A DNA stretch of 64,000 bases from Acidimicrobiia bacterium (GCA_016871315.1 VFZE01000010.1:62001-126000), one strand, 5' to 3'. Positions 1-9,523 are shown, counted from the stretch's first letter. Notes: generated from the letters alone by a model not told the origin. Numbers and translations are program-made.

Positions 1-1378
1 AATAGCCTTCCTTGCCATCCTCGACAGGTTTGCCGTCCAGGTCGACAATTTGCGGCAGGACGCCCGGCATCGGCAGCGTGCCAGATCCCGGTTTCTGCGG
101 AACCGCGCCCGGCATCGGTGCGATCATGATGGCCCCGGTTTCCGTCTGCCACCACGTGTCCACAATCGGACAGCGTCCCTTGCCGATCACGCGGTGATAC
201 CATTCCCATGCGGCGGGATTGATCGGCTCGCCCACCGAGCCCAGCAGCCGCAGGCTGCTCAGATCGTGCTTCTCCGGCCACTGCTCGCCTTGCCGGATCA
301 GCGCACGGATCGCCGTCGGCGAGGTGTAGAAGATGTTCACTTTGTACTTGGCAACGATCGACCACCAGCGGTCGAACGCCGGCGTGTCGGGGGCGCCTTC
401 ATACATCACGGTGGTCGTTCCCACCGAAAGAGGGCCATAGACGATATAGCTGTGGCCGGTTACCCACCCGATATCGGCCGAACACCAGTACATGTCAGAC
501 TCTTGAATGTCGAACACCCACTTCATGGTCATCGTCGCCTGCAGCAGGTAGCCGCCGGTGGCATGCATGATCCCCTTCGGCTTGCCCGTGGTCCCCGACG
601 TGTACAGCACGTACAATGGATGCTCCGCGTCGAGCTCCGCCGCCGGGCATTCCTCGCTCATGCCCTCCTCCAGTTCGTGCCACCAGTAGTCGCGCCCTTC
701 CTTGATCGCGATTTGAGATGCCGTGCGGCGGTAGACGATCACTTCTTTCGCCGTCGGACAATCGCCCGCGGCCAGCGCCTCATCGACCGCATCCTTTAGG
801 CGCACCTCTTTCGCCCTGCGCCAGCCGCCATCGGCCGTGATAACGACCTGCGCTCCCAAGTCCTGAATGCGCGCCTTCAACGCTTCGGCCGAAAAGCCCC
901 CGAAAACGACGCTATGGGTGATGCCCAGCCGCGCACAGGCCAGCATCGCCACCGGCAGCTCCGGAATCATCGGCATGTAAATAATAGCCCGGTCGCCCGC
1001 CTTCAAACCCCGCGACTTTAGAACATTCGCGAAACGGCACACCAGACGCAGCAACTCCCCATAACTGATTTTTCGCGTGTCGCCGGGCTCGCCTTCCCAA
1101 AGGATCGCCGTCTTGTCCTTGCGTCCGCCATTCACGTGCCTGTCCAGGCAGTTGTAGCTGACGTTCGTCTTGCCTCCCACAAACCATTTCGCAAACGGCG
1201 GATTCCACTCAAACACGTGGTCCCACTTCTTGAACCAGTGCAGATTTTCCGCGGCTCGTTCGGCCCAGAACTCCTCCGGCTGCTGCTCCGCCCTCTCGTA
1301 AAGAGCACGGTAGGCGTCCATGCCGCTGACGTTGGCTTTCGCGACAAACTCTGGATTAGATGGATAGACGTGGTCCAT
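1..1378 (-). CDS. acs: Acetyl-CoA synthetase, 3' end beyond window
   Basis: AMP-forming ligase that activates acetate to acetyl-CoA in the cytoplasm. The reverse strand reads as one open frame from the ATG at 1378 to base 1, about 459 of the family's usual ~650 codons. The N-terminus (MDHVYPSNPEFVAKAN) begins like known Acs proteins. The P-loop-like AMP-binding signature YTSGTTGKPKG falls near residue 260, and the WWQTETGAIM motif typical of acetate/propionate-CoA ligases is present. The C-terminal lid domain with the acetylatable lysine lies outside the window. A TACAAT hexamer at 1400-1395 could be the -10 box, with a leader of about 15 nt and no clear Shine-Dalgarno. Propionyl-CoA synthetase is the main alternative. 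Confidence 0.93.
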   Translation of the reverse strand, partial: MDHVYPSNPEFVAKANVSGMDAYRALYERAEQQPEEFWAERAAENLHWFKKWDHVFEWNPPFAKWFVGGKTNVSYNCLDRHVNGGRKDKTAILWEGEPGDTRKISYGELLRLVCRFANVLKSRGLKAGDRAIIYMPMIPELPVAMLACARLGITHSVVFGGFSAEALKARIQDLGAQVVITADGGWRRAKEVRLKDAVDEALAAGDCPTAKEVIVYRRTASQIAIKEGRDYWWHELEEGMSEECPAAELDAEHPLYVLYTSGTTGKPKGIMHATGGYLLQATMTMKWVFDIQESDMYWCSADIGWVTGHSYIVYGPLSVGTTTVMYEGAPDTPAFDRWWSIVAKYKVNIFYTSPTAIRALIRQGEQWPEKHDLSSLRLLGSVGEPINPAAWEWYHRVIGKGRCPIVDTWWQTETGAIMIAPMPGAVPQKPGSGTLPMPGVLPQIVDLDGKPVEDGKEGY

Positions 1379-1413
1379 AGATTTTGAATTTGAGATTGTA
1401 CCAAAGTAGGCTG

Positions 1414-2367
1414 TTACGGCTTCTTCAGCCATTCGGGAAACAGCAGCTTGCGGATTTCCGGTTTTTCCAGATCCTGCCGCAGGATCATCTGCGCTACAAG
1501 GTCCATCCGCTTGGGGGGCGCCTGGCCCTTCAGTTTCTCCGCCAGCGACTTCACCGCTTCGTAGCCGATCTGGTAGGGATCCTGGACGAGCATCGCGTCG
1601 ATGGTCCCGCTCTTCAGCGCTTCCACATGAATGTCACTGAAATCGAAGGTAACCAGCTTCACCTTGCCGGACAATCCGCGGGACTGGATGGCCTGAATCG
1701 CGCCGAGTGAACTCGCCTCCGAAGAGGCAAACATGCCGTCCAGGTCCGGATGAGCCGTGAGCATGTTTTCCGCGGCGGCGCGCGACTTGGCGCGGTCGCT
1801 CATTCCAAATTGCATCGCCACCAGCTTCAAGCCCGGCACGTCCTTTTGAACGGCATCCTGAAAACCCTGCTCGCGCAGGCCCGTGGATGTGCCTCCCGGT
1901 TTGTGCGCCACCATCGCGATCTTTCCCTTGCCGCCGAGCATCTCGCCGAGCTTACGGGCGGCGCGCGCTCCGGCCCCGTAGTTGTCGGTGGCGACAAAGG
2001 TGACGTAGTCCTCGACATTTACCCCGGAATCGAAAACCGTCACCGGAATCCCCGCCTTGATGGCCCGCTCCACTGGAGCGGCCAACGCGCGCTCATCGGT
2101 GGCAGATATCGCCATTGCATCTACCCTCCGCGCGATCATCGAGTCCACAATTTGAATTTGGCGGGGATGGTCCGTCTCCTCGTTCGGACCGTTCCAGAGA
2201 ACCTCCACGCCAAAGTCCTTGGCCGCCTGATCCACGCCGGCGTGGATGGAAACGAAGAACAGGTGCGAGGTCGCTTTCGGCACCACGCCGATCAGCTTCT
2301 TGCGCTCTCCACCGCAACCGGCCGCCACCAGCAAGCAGATCAACGCGGCCAGGGTTCTGCTGCTCAC
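1414..2367 (-). CDS. Periplasmic sugar-binding lipoprotein (RbsB-like)
   Basis: Substrate-binding protein of the type-1 periplasmic binding fold (Peripla_BP_4), as used by ribose/xylose-type ABC importers. Residues 1-18 form a lipoprotein signal ending in a VAAGC lipobox, so Cys18 should be lipidated. The body has the fold's typical landmarks: GVVPKATSHLFF at the start, a hydrophobic strand ending FDSGVN near residue 115, and TFDFSD near residue 240. Length (317 aa) is normal. The GTG start overlaps the stop of the upstream STAS gene by 4 bp, which implies translational coupling. No permease or ATPase gene is adjacent, so the ligand and its transporter are unknown. It could instead feed a sensory system. 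Confidence 0.85.
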   Translation of the reverse strand: MSSRTLAALICLLVAAGCGGERKKLIGVVPKATSHLFFVSIHAGVDQAAKDFGVEVLWNGPNEETDHPRQIQIVDSMIARRVDAMAISATDERALAAPVERAIKAGIPVTVFDSGVNVEDYVTFVATDNYGAGARAARKLGEMLGGKGKIAMVAHKPGGTSTGLREQGFQDAVQKDVPGLKLVAMQFGMSDRAKSRAAAENMLTAHPDLDGMFASSEASSLGAIQAIQSRGLSGKVKLVTFDFSDIHVEALKSGTIDAMLVQDPYQIGYEAVKSLAEKLKGQAPPKRMDLVAQMILRQDLEKPEIRKLLFPEWLKKP

Positions 2368-2717
2368 GGTGCCGTGAGCTTCACAACCGCCTCATCCACG
2401 CTGGCCGCCGACGGCAGGATCGTATCCAGCCTGGTGAGTTTTAGAATCTGTTCCACGCGAGTCGTCACTGCCGCCAGGCAGAACCCTCCCCCGGAATTAT
2501 TGAATGTGGAAAATGACTGCGTCAGCATCCCCAATCCCGAGCTGTCGACGAAATCCACTCCTGCAAGATCAAGAACTACCTTGTCGGTTCCGCCATCGCG
2601 CGCCTGTCTTAGGTGATCCTCAAGCCTCTGAATCTCGCGGCCCAATGTGAGCCGGCCCTTCAGCCGCACAATCGTCACGCCACTGGCGTGTTTCTCTTCT
2701 TCAATTTCGAGCAGCAT
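2364..2717 (-). CDS. STAS-domain anti-sigma factor antagonist
   Basis: Single STAS domain of 117 aa, the size of SpoIIAA/RsbV proteins. These bind an anti-sigma kinase and release a sigma factor when unphosphorylated. The DSSGLG phosphorylation loop is at residues 58-63, with the target serine at 59 or 60. No RsbW-like kinase or PP2C phosphatase lies nearby, so its partner must be encoded elsewhere. Its stop codon overlaps the GTG of the sugar-binding lipoprotein gene by 4 bp, so the two are co-translated. It is divergent from the glycosyl-phosphotransferase gene across a 55-bp spacer. Confidence 0.88.
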   Translation of the reverse strand: MLLEIEEEKHASGVTIVRLKGRLTLGREIQRLEDHLRQARDGGTDKVVLDLAGVDFVDSSGLGMLTQSFSTFNNSGGGFCLAAVTTRVEQILKLTRLDTILPSAASVDEAVVKLTAP

Positions 2718-2772
2718 AACCCTCCTGCGATCCTAACCGTTGTCCCAGCCATGATATTCTGGTTCTCCGGAA

Positions 2773-4191
2773 GTGTACAGCCGCCACCACCGTAAGGTCA
2801 AACTGCTGCTTGCCATGGCCGATGTTCTACTGGCGGCGCTTGCCTTTGAAGCCGCCTATCAGAGCAGAGTCTGGCTGCCCCTGCACAACGTCTTTTTTCT
2901 CACCGTACCCACCAAGGGCCTGCTTCTGGGTGTTACGGCGCTGCTCTGGCCGGTCCTCGGTTACTGGCTTGGTGTTTATGACAGGCTCGATTCGGCTCAT
3001 CCGCGTATTGTTCTGCGGGACAGCTTCAAGCAGACCTTTTTCGGCGCCATCGGCATCGCGCTGGTGGACTATGCTTTCAAGCTCGATCTCAGCCGCTTCT
3101 TTCTTGGCTTGTTTGCCCTGTTCAGCTTTCTGCTCCTATGCCTGTTCCGGCTGAACGCGGCCACCGTCGTCGGTTGGATCAGAAAGGAATTCGGTGCGCC
3201 GCATTACGTGCTCGTAGTCGGCATGGGGGAACGCGCCGGGCGGCTCGGCCAAGCGCTGGAGCGTTCGGCCGCCTATGGAATCCGGCTGGTCGGATTCCTT
3301 GCCCCGCAAGACGAGATCCGGGATTCCCACATCCGGCTCGACCAGCAGACTTACCCTGTCTATCCTCTGCCGCAGCTTCCCTCGCTGCTGGAACGCGATG
3401 TGATCGATGAGGTTGTATTCGCCGTCGACAGCCGCCGCCTGGCCGAAATGGAAGACGTGCTGCTGCTATGCGATGAGGATGGCGTGCGCACGCGCGTCTC
3501 GGTGGATTTCTTTCCGCACGTCAATAGCGATGTCTATCTGGACAAGTTGGAGCACTTGCCGCTGCTCACCTTCGCCGCCGCGCCTCACGACGAGATTCTC
3601 CTGTTCCTCAAGCGCGTAACCGACATGCTGCTGGCCTCCACGGCGCTTGTGGTGTTGTCGCCGGTGATGCTGGTTCTTGCCTCTCTCATTAGGATCAGCT
3701 CTTCCGGCCCGGTCATCTTCCGCCAGGTGCGCTGTGGCCTCAACGGCCGCCGCTTCGTCTTCTACAAATTCCGTTCCATGGTGGCCAATGCCGAACAGTT
3801 GAAGGAGAGCGTCCGCCACCTCAATTCCAGGGACGTCGTTTTCAAGATCCCCGACGATCCGCGCCTTACGCCCATTGGCCGCTATCTGCGCCGCTTCTCG
3901 GTGGACGAGTGGCCTCAGCTGTGGAATGTCATCCGCGGCGATATGTCGCTGGTTGGTCCGCGCCCGGCCGTACCGGAAGAAGTGGAACAATATAAGCGGT
4001 GGCAGCGCAGGCGGCTTCGCATGCGGCCCGGCCTCACTTGCCTTTGGGCTCTGGATGGCCGCGACGCGCTGGATTTTGACACCTGGATGCGCAAGGACAT
4101 GGAGTACATCGACAACTGGTCGCTTGGCTTGGACTGGAAAATCATGCTGCGCACCATTCCCCGGGTTCTCTCCGGGCGAGGAGCACACTAA
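2773..4191 (+). CDS. Polyprenyl-phosphate sugar-1-phosphate transferase
   Basis: Membrane enzyme that moves a sugar-1-phosphate from a nucleotide sugar to undecaprenyl phosphate, the first step in building a surface polysaccharide repeat unit. The N-terminal ~150 residues hold four to five hydrophobic segments. Next comes a Rossmann-like central domain (HYVLVVGMGERAGRLG). The C-terminal bacterial sugar transferase domain runs from about 275 to 472, with the conserved YKFRSM, GDMSLVGPRP and RPGLTCLW blocks. The start is the GTG at 2773; an in-frame ATG 42 bases later (2815) is an alternative. The next gene starts 2 bp after the stop. The sugar cannot be told; glucose or galactose (WcaJ/WbaP type) is usual. 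Confidence 0.88.
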   Translation: MYSRHHRKVKLLLAMADVLLAALAFEAAYQSRVWLPLHNVFFLTVPTKGLLLGVTALLWPVLGYWLGVYDRLDSAHPRIVLRDSFKQTFFGAIGIALVDYAFKLDLSRFFLGLFALFSFLLLCLFRLNAATVVGWIRKEFGAPHYVLVVGMGERAGRLGQALERSAAYGIRLVGFLAPQDEIRDSHIRLDQQTYPVYPLPQLPSLLERDVIDEVVFAVDSRRLAEMEDVLLLCDEDGVRTRVSVDFFPHVNSDVYLDKLEHLPLLTFAAAPHDEILLFLKRVTDMLLASTALVVLSPVMLVLASLIRISSSGPVIFRQVRCGLNGRRFVFYKFRSMVANAEQLKESVRHLNSRDVVFKIPDDPRLTPIGRYLRRFSVDEWPQLWNVIRGDMSLVGPRPAVPEEVEQYKRWQRRRLRMRPGLTCLWALDGRDALDFDTWMRKDMEYIDNWSLGLDWKIMLRTIPRVLSGRGAH

Positions 4192-4193
4192 TC

Positions 4194-4808
4194 ATGCAGC
4201 TAGTTCCCACGCAAGAGGAGGTCATCAAGCTGTTGCGTGAAACCGGCGCTCTGCGCGAAGGTTTCTTTGAGTATCCCAACGGCCTTTATTCCAATCAGTA
4301 CCTGCAGATGGCGCTGGCCTTCCGCTATTATCAGCACTCCAAGATCCTGAGCGTTGGCCTCAGCCGAAAAGTCCGCGCAAACCCGGAGATTCGCGCCGTC
4401 ATCTCCGAGCTTTCTATCGTCGCCCCCGCCACCGGCGGGCTCCCGGTGGCCTACGGCGTTTCCGAAGCCCTGCGCGCCAAGCAGGTCTATTGGGCCGAAC
4501 GCGAAAATGAAGATGAGCCGCTTCGGTTCCGGCAGTTCCTGGAGCCGCAGCCCGGCGAGAAGATCCTCCTGATCGACGACATACTTAGAACCGGCGCCAA
4601 GCTGACGCAATTGAAGGCTCTTGCAGAGGACGCCGGCTGCGAGGTGGTCGGCCTCGCCGTCATTGTCTATCAGCCGAATCCCAAGACGCCCGACTTCAGT
4701 CCGCTGCCGCTCTATTACCTCTGCAAACTCGAATCGCTTTTTTGCACGGAAGCCGATTCCTGCCCCATTCCCACGCCCGGCCAGAAGCCGGTCAAGGTCT
4801 GGATCTAG
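4194..4808 (+). CDS. Orotate phosphoribosyltransferase-like PRTase
   Basis: Type I phosphoribosyltransferase of 204 aa. The PRPP-binding motif LLIDDILRTGAKL lies at about residues 125-137, and the N-terminal REGFFEYPNGLYSNQYLQ segment is OPRT-like. The true PyrE step attaches PRPP to orotate in pyrimidine synthesis. No other pyrimidine gene is adjacent, and the flexible catalytic loop is replaced by an acidic stretch (ERENEDEPLRF). The substrate is therefore not certain. It starts 2 bp after the sugar transferase and ends 3 bp before the ceramidase-like gene, so these three are surely co-transcribed. Confidence 0.75.
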   Translation: MQLVPTQEEVIKLLRETGALREGFFEYPNGLYSNQYLQMALAFRYYQHSKILSVGLSRKVRANPEIRAVISELSIVAPATGGLPVAYGVSEALRAKQVYWAERENEDEPLRFRQFLEPQPGEKILLIDDILRTGAKLTQLKALAEDAGCEVVGLAVIVYQPNPKTPDFSPLPLYYLCKLESLFCTEADSCPIPTPGQKPVKVWI

Positions 4809-4811
4809 CCA

Positions 4812-6164
4812 ATGCGGCGCCTGCTGTTGTTTCTCATCGCCTGCGCCACCCTGCCGGCGCAGAAAACCGAGTTCCGAGCAGGTTTGGCGAAACTGGATAT
4901 CACGCCTTCCGTTCCGATCTGGATGTCCGGCTACGCAAACCGCGATCATCCCTCCGAGGGAGTGCTCACGCGCCTCTACGCCAAAGCACTGGCCGTTGAG
5001 GACAACAAGCGCACGCGCGTGGTCATTGTCACGACAGACCTGATCGGCCTTCCGCGCGCCATCACCGATGAACTCTCCGCGAGAGCTCAGAAGCAGTATG
5101 GGCTGGGGCGCAGCCAGCTCTTGTTCAACTCCTCGCACACCCACACGGGTCCCGTCGTGCGCCCGAATCTCCATACCATGTACGAGCTGCATGAACCGGA
5201 ATCGGCCAAACTGAACGATTACGCCGTGAAACTCCGCGAGGACCTGTTCACCATCATTGGCGCTGCCCTCGGCGACCTGAAACCCGCCAACCTGTCCTTC
5301 ACGCAAACAACGGCCGGCTTCGCCATCAACCGGCGCGAAGTCACTCCCAAAGGCATTCGTCTCGGCCTCAACCCCGGAGGCCCTGTTGATCACAGTGTCC
5401 CCGTGCTTGCCGTCCGCGGGCAGGACGGGTCACTCAAAGCCATTCTCTACGGCTACGCTTGCCACAACACGACTCTCACCGGCCAGCATTACAAGATCTC
5501 CGGTGACTATGCCGCCTACTCGCAGCAGGAGTTGGAAGCCACGCACTCGGGCGCTCAAGCCATGTTTATTCTCCTCTGCGGCGGGGATCAGAATCCCAAC
5601 CCGCGCGGCACGGAAGAACACGCGATTCAGCACGGCAAGTCGCTCGCCGATGCCGTTGGAAAATCTCTTGCCGGGAAGCTCACTCCGGTCCGCGCTCCGC
5701 TGCGCAGCGCCTTCCAGACCGTCGATCTGCGCTTCGCCATTCACACCCGTGAGCAGTTTGAAAAAGAGGCGCAAGAGTCAAACGTGTTTCGCGCGCGACG
5801 TGCCCGCGAGATGCTGGCTCTCTACGACCAGCGGCGTCCCATCCGCACAACTCCCTATCCGGTCCAGGCCATCCGCTTCGGGAGCGAGTTCACGCTGCTC
5901 GCCCTCGGCGGCGAGGTGGTGATCGATTACGCTCTTCGCGCAAAGAAAGAGTTTCCCCATCACCAGCTCGTCGTCGCCGGATATTCCAACGACGTCATGT
6001 GCTACATCCCCTCCCTCCGCGTCCTCAAGGAAGGCGGTTATGAGGCCGTCGACAGCATGGTCTACTACGGCATGCCGGGACCCTTTGCCGATGACGTCGA
6101 GGAACTCGTCTTCGACGCCATCACAAGAACTTTGCGCCGCGTTGGGGTGGAAAAGAAGAAGTGA
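4812..6164 (+). CDS. Neutral/alkaline ceramidase-family secreted protein
   Basis: Secreted protein of 450 aa. A short signal peptide (MRRLLLFLIACATLPAQ) is followed by a domain like the N-terminal half of neutral, non-lysosomal ceramidases, which cleave ceramide to sphingosine and fatty acid using a zinc site. The start FRAGLAKLDITPSVPIWMSGY is characteristic. A zinc-binding type NSSHTHTGPVV lies near residue 105, and YACHNTTL near residue 218 supplies a second histidine. It is shorter than canonical ceramidases (~650-700 aa) and lacks their C-terminal immunoglobulin-like domain. This short form is common in Acidobacteriota and Planctomycetes, and its real substrate is unknown. Confidence 0.8.
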   Translation: MRRLLLFLIACATLPAQKTEFRAGLAKLDITPSVPIWMSGYANRDHPSEGVLTRLYAKALAVEDNKRTRVVIVTTDLIGLPRAITDELSARAQKQYGLGRSQLLFNSSHTHTGPVVRPNLHTMYELHEPESAKLNDYAVKLREDLFTIIGAALGDLKPANLSFTQTTAGFAINRREVTPKGIRLGLNPGGPVDHSVPVLAVRGQDGSLKAILYGYACHNTTLTGQHYKISGDYAAYSQQELEATHSGAQAMFILLCGGDQNPNPRGTEEHAIQHGKSLADAVGKSLAGKLTPVRAPLRSAFQTVDLRFAIHTREQFEKEAQESNVFRARRAREMLALYDQRRPIRTTPYPVQAIRFGSEFTLLALGGEVVIDYALRAKKEFPHHQLVVAGYSNDVMCYIPSLRVLKEGGYEAVDSMVYYGMPGPFADDVEELVFDAITRTLRRVGVEKKK

Positions 6165-6193
6165 CTCCCGCATAATACGGGTGGAGGTGGGCC

Positions 6194-7513
6194 ATGGCCA
6201 CCGATCCCATTTTTCAGCCGCTGAAGTTTCGCAACCTGACCATCAAGAATCGGGTGCTGCGATCCAATATTTCCGGCCGGTTCGATAACTACGACGGCTC
6301 GGGCTCGCAAACCCGCATCAACTGGGAACTCAAGTTCGCCCGCGGCGCTGTCGGCGCCGTACTCTCCTCTTTTGTCTCTGTGGCCATCCGCGGGCGTATC
6401 ATGCCCAACTATGCCACCATTGACCGCGACGACCGTATCCCGTTTTGGCGCGAGTTGGGCCGGCAGGTCCATGAGTTGGACTGCAAGTACATCCTGCAAC
6501 TGAGCCACGCCGGCCGCCAGCGCGACATGCAGGGCATCGAGTTCGCTCACGTCAAGGGACTCAGCTCCACCGATCAGCCGGAACCGCTCAATGGCTTCGA
6601 GTGCGAGCGCATGACGCTCAAACAGATCAAGGAGACCGTAGACGCGTTCGCCGCCGGCGCCCGCCGCGCCCGTCAAGCCGGACTCGACGGCGTGGAGTTG
6701 CACGGCGCCAACGGCTACCTGATTACGCAGTTTCTGAGCTCCGCTATCAATGACCGCAAGGATAAGTACGGCGGCGCGCTGCGCAACCGCGCCCGCTTCG
6801 TGATCGAAATTGTCGAGGCGATACGCAAGGAAGTGGGCGATGACTTCCACCTTCAGGTGAAGCTCAGCAGTACCGAGTTCCACAACGCGCTCTCCCCACG
6901 GGAGCCGCCCGGCAACACGCTGCAGGACTCCATCCCCATCGCACAGTGGCTGGAAGAGGCCGGCGTGGATGCCCTGCACATCTCCTCCGGCAGCGCCTTT
7001 CCCCACCCCAAGAACCCTCCCGGCGAATTCCCCGTCGCCGAGGCGCTGGAGACCTACGACGTCATGCTCTCCAGTGGAACCAACACACTGCGCAATTACC
7101 TCATGCTGCGCTCGGCGCCGCTCGCCGCGCTTTATCAAAAGGCGTGGAACCAGGCGCGCGGCGATGTGATCGAAGGCATCAACCTTCCCGATGCGCGCGC
7201 AATCAAGCAGGTTGTGAGCATCCCTGTCATTTGTACGGGAGGCTTTCAGACCGCCTCTGTGATCCGCCGCGCCCTAAAGAAAGGCGACTGCGACGCCGTC
7301 TCCATCGCGCGCCCTCTGGTGGCCAACAATGACCTGGTGAAAATGTTCGCCGAGGGACTCGATCAGGCGCCACGTCCATGCACCTACTGCAACAAGTGTC
7401 TGGTAAACGCTCTCGAGAATCCTGTTGGCTGCTATGAACAGTCACGCTTTGACAGCCGCGAACAGATGATCGATCAGATTCTCTCCGTTTTTCAGCCGGC
7501 GCCATTTGCCTAA
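6194..7513 (+). CDS. NADH:flavin oxidoreductase (OYE family, Fe-S type)
   Basis: FMN-dependent TIM-barrel oxidoreductase of the old yellow enzyme family, 439 aa. The barrel starts FQPLKFRNLTIKNRVLRSN, and HGANGYLITQFLS is the conserved segment around residue 175. The C-terminus has CTYCNKCL...GCYEQ, the cysteine cluster that binds [4Fe-4S] in 2,4-dienoyl-CoA reductase and trimethylamine dehydrogenase. The C-terminal FAD/NAD half of those enzymes is absent, so electrons must come from a partner. A purine-rich GGTGGAGGTGG lies just before the ATG. The substrate is not deducible. Confidence 0.85.
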   Translation: MATDPIFQPLKFRNLTIKNRVLRSNISGRFDNYDGSGSQTRINWELKFARGAVGAVLSSFVSVAIRGRIMPNYATIDRDDRIPFWRELGRQVHELDCKYILQLSHAGRQRDMQGIEFAHVKGLSSTDQPEPLNGFECERMTLKQIKETVDAFAAGARRARQAGLDGVELHGANGYLITQFLSSAINDRKDKYGGALRNRARFVIEIVEAIRKEVGDDFHLQVKLSSTEFHNALSPREPPGNTLQDSIPIAQWLEEAGVDALHISSGSAFPHPKNPPGEFPVAEALETYDVMLSSGTNTLRNYLMLRSAPLAALYQKAWNQARGDVIEGINLPDARAIKQVVSIPVICTGGFQTASVIRRALKKGDCDAVSIARPLVANNDLVKMFAEGLDQAPRPCTYCNKCLVNALENPVGCYEQSRFDSREQMIDQILSVFQPAPFA

Positions 7514-7535
7514 AATCGTCTCCGTCAGGGATCAA

Positions 7536-9476
7536 ATGAAAAGCTTCAATCTGCTGTCCGCTTGCCTGCTTGCGATTGCTCATTTCAGCTGCAGTTCTGC
7601 CCCGGAGGTGGTGCGCCGAGGCCCCGCCGCCGACTGGCCGCATTATGGCAACGACCCGGGCAGCAGCCGCTACTCACCTCTCGAGGAAGTCATGCCCGCC
7701 AATGTGGAACATCTGGAGATCGCTTGGACCTTTCAGACCGGCGACATCTCCAGAGGCGACTCGGAATGGAAAGGCCAGCGTGTCCGTACGCGCAGCTCCT
7801 TTCAAGCTACGCCGCTGCTGATCGACGGAACGCTCTACCTGGTCACGCCTATCAACCGCGTTGTCGCGCTCGACCCGGAGACCGGTCGACAGCGTTGGGC
7901 CTTTGATCCTGTCATCGATCGTATCGGCGATTATGGTGATGGATTCGCCTGCCGTGGGCTTGCTTCCTGGCTTAACCGCGAAGCGCAGGCCGATGCTCCT
8001 TGCCGGCGCAGGCTCTACGTGGCCACGCAGGATGCGAGACTCATCTCGGTGGATGCGGCCCGCGGTGATGTCTGCAAGGATTTCGGAACCGCAGGCGAGG
8101 TGCGCCTTGACGAAGGCATCCACATTGTTAACAAGGGCGAGTATCACATGACGTCGGCTCCGGCCGTGGTCGGCGATGTCGTCGTCGTGGGCTCGGCGAT
8201 CAACGATAACGGCCGCATCGAAATGCCCGCCGGCCGCGTCCGCGGCTACCACGTCCGCACCGGAAAGCTGCTCTGGGCATGGGACCCCATCGTCTCCGAT
8301 GCCAACGTGCAGACCGGCGCCGCCAATGCCTGGGGTCCGCTTTCCTCCGACCCGGAACGCGACCTTGTCTTCATTCCCACCACCAGCCCCAGTCCCGATT
8401 TCTATGGCGGCTTCCGCCCCGGCAACAACCAATTCGCGAACTCCGTGGTCGCGCTGCGCGCCTCCACCGGTCAACTCGCTTGGTCGTTTCAAGTGGTTCA
8501 TCATGATCTCTGGGACTACGACGTCGCCTCCGGACCTTCCCTGTTCAATTTGAAACGAAACGGCGCCGATGTCCCGGCTCTTGTCCTGGCGACAAAAATG
8601 GGCCACCTGTTTTTCCTGCATCGCGAAACCGGCCAGCCGCTGCATCCGGTGGAAGAACGTCCCGTGCCGCAGCATCCCGTGGCCGGCGAATGGCTTTCCC
8701 CCACGCAGCCGTTCCCCGCCGCCACTGGTCCGCTTGCCGCGAACAAGCTGCGGCCCGAAGACGCCTTTGGCATCACTCCGTGGGACCGCAAAGCCTGCCG
8801 CGAGCGTATCGCTTCCCTCCGCAATGATGGCATCTTCACACCGCCCAGCCTGCGAGGCTCGCTGAACTATCCGGGCAACATCGGCGGATCCAATTGGGGC
8901 GGCGTGGCCGTAGATCCCGCGCGTGGACTGGTGCTAGTGAACCAAACCAACCTGCCCTTCGAGGTGAAGCTGATTCCGCGCGACCAGGCCGAAACCGACA
9001 GGAAACAGAATCCCGGCTATGAGTACGGCGCGCAGCGGGGTACACCTTACGTGATGCGCCGCCGCGCTCTCACCTCTCCGCTTGACCTGCCCTGCAGTCC
9101 GCCGCCATGGGGTACGCTCGCTGCCGTCGATGTCCACACCGGCAAGATCCGCTGGCAGGAGCCGCTCGGCACGGTTCGTGACCTGGCTCCCGTGCCGCTT
9201 CCGTTTAAGTGGGGCACCCCGACCATGGGCGGTCCCATCGTGACCGCAAGCGGCCTCACCTTCATCAGCGCAACCTTGGACAATTATCTCCGCGCGTTCG
9301 ACACCACCTCAGGCAAGGAGCTCTGGAAAGGCCGTCTGCCGGCAGGCTCCCTCGCTACCCCCATGACCTACCGCGTGCGTGAAGGCGGGCGGCAGTTCAT
9401 CGTGATTGCCGCCGGAGGTCATGCCAAGGCCCCCTCCCAACAGGGCGATTTTCTAGTGGCTTTCGCCCTGCCCTAA
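7536..9476 (+). CDS. PQQ-dependent dehydrogenase lipoprotein
   Basis: Quinoprotein dehydrogenase of about 646 aa with an eight-bladed propeller, similar to membrane glucose/alcohol dehydrogenases that oxidise a sugar or alcohol in the periplasm and pass electrons to the respiratory chain. I chose the ATG at 7536 because an AGGG lies just before it and the product then begins with a lipoprotein signal ending AHFSC. An in-frame upstream start at 7506 would overlap the previous gene. Landmarks are WPHYGNDPGSSRYSPL at the mature N-terminus, the propeller W motifs (GKLLWAWDP, GKELWKGRLPAGS) and VVHHDLWDYDVASGPSL. The membrane-anchor domain of Gcd is absent. The exact substrate is unknown. Confidence 0.87.
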   Translation: MKSFNLLSACLLAIAHFSCSSAPEVVRRGPAADWPHYGNDPGSSRYSPLEEVMPANVEHLEIAWTFQTGDISRGDSEWKGQRVRTRSSFQATPLLIDGTLYLVTPINRVVALDPETGRQRWAFDPVIDRIGDYGDGFACRGLASWLNREAQADAPCRRRLYVATQDARLISVDAARGDVCKDFGTAGEVRLDEGIHIVNKGEYHMTSAPAVVGDVVVVGSAINDNGRIEMPAGRVRGYHVRTGKLLWAWDPIVSDANVQTGAANAWGPLSSDPERDLVFIPTTSPSPDFYGGFRPGNNQFANSVVALRASTGQLAWSFQVVHHDLWDYDVASGPSLFNLKRNGADVPALVLATKMGHLFFLHRETGQPLHPVEERPVPQHPVAGEWLSPTQPFPAATGPLAANKLRPEDAFGITPWDRKACRERIASLRNDGIFTPPSLRGSLNYPGNIGGSNWGGVAVDPARGLVLVNQTNLPFEVKLIPRDQAETDRKQNPGYEYGAQRGTPYVMRRRALTSPLDLPCSPPPWGTLAAVDVHTGKIRWQEPLGTVRDLAPVPLPFKWGTPTMGGPIVTASGLTFISATLDNYLRAFDTTSGKELWKGRLPAGSLATPMTYRVREGGRQFIVIAAGGHAKAPSQQGDFLVAFALP

Positions 9477-9494
9477 AAAATCTCATCTGGGGGA

Positions 9495-9523
9495 TTGCTA
9501 TGCTGTGTGTAACATGGTATAGT
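9495..9523 (+). promoter_or_regulatory. PadR gene promoter with ATGT-N8-ACAT-like operator
   Basis: TTGCTA (9495-9500), a 17-bp spacer and TATAGT (9518-9523) preceded by TGG, an extended -10. ATGC-N8-ACAT at 9500-9515 matches the classical PadR operator ATGT-N8-ACAT with one mismatch and sits between the two boxes. The ATG at 9534 is 10 nt after the -10, so the mRNA would be leaderless or nearly so. Autorepression by the PadR protein is the likely mode. Confidence 0.6.

Noticed and set aside
50-799. Long open frame on the plus strand at the left edge
   Set aside because: It is antisense to acs; its product is Arg/His-rich and unlike any protein, while the minus strand reads as acetyl-CoA synthetase.
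4200-5393. 397-codon minus-strand frame
   Set aside because: It runs antisense across the PRTase and ceramidase-like genes, which are clearly coding on the plus strand.
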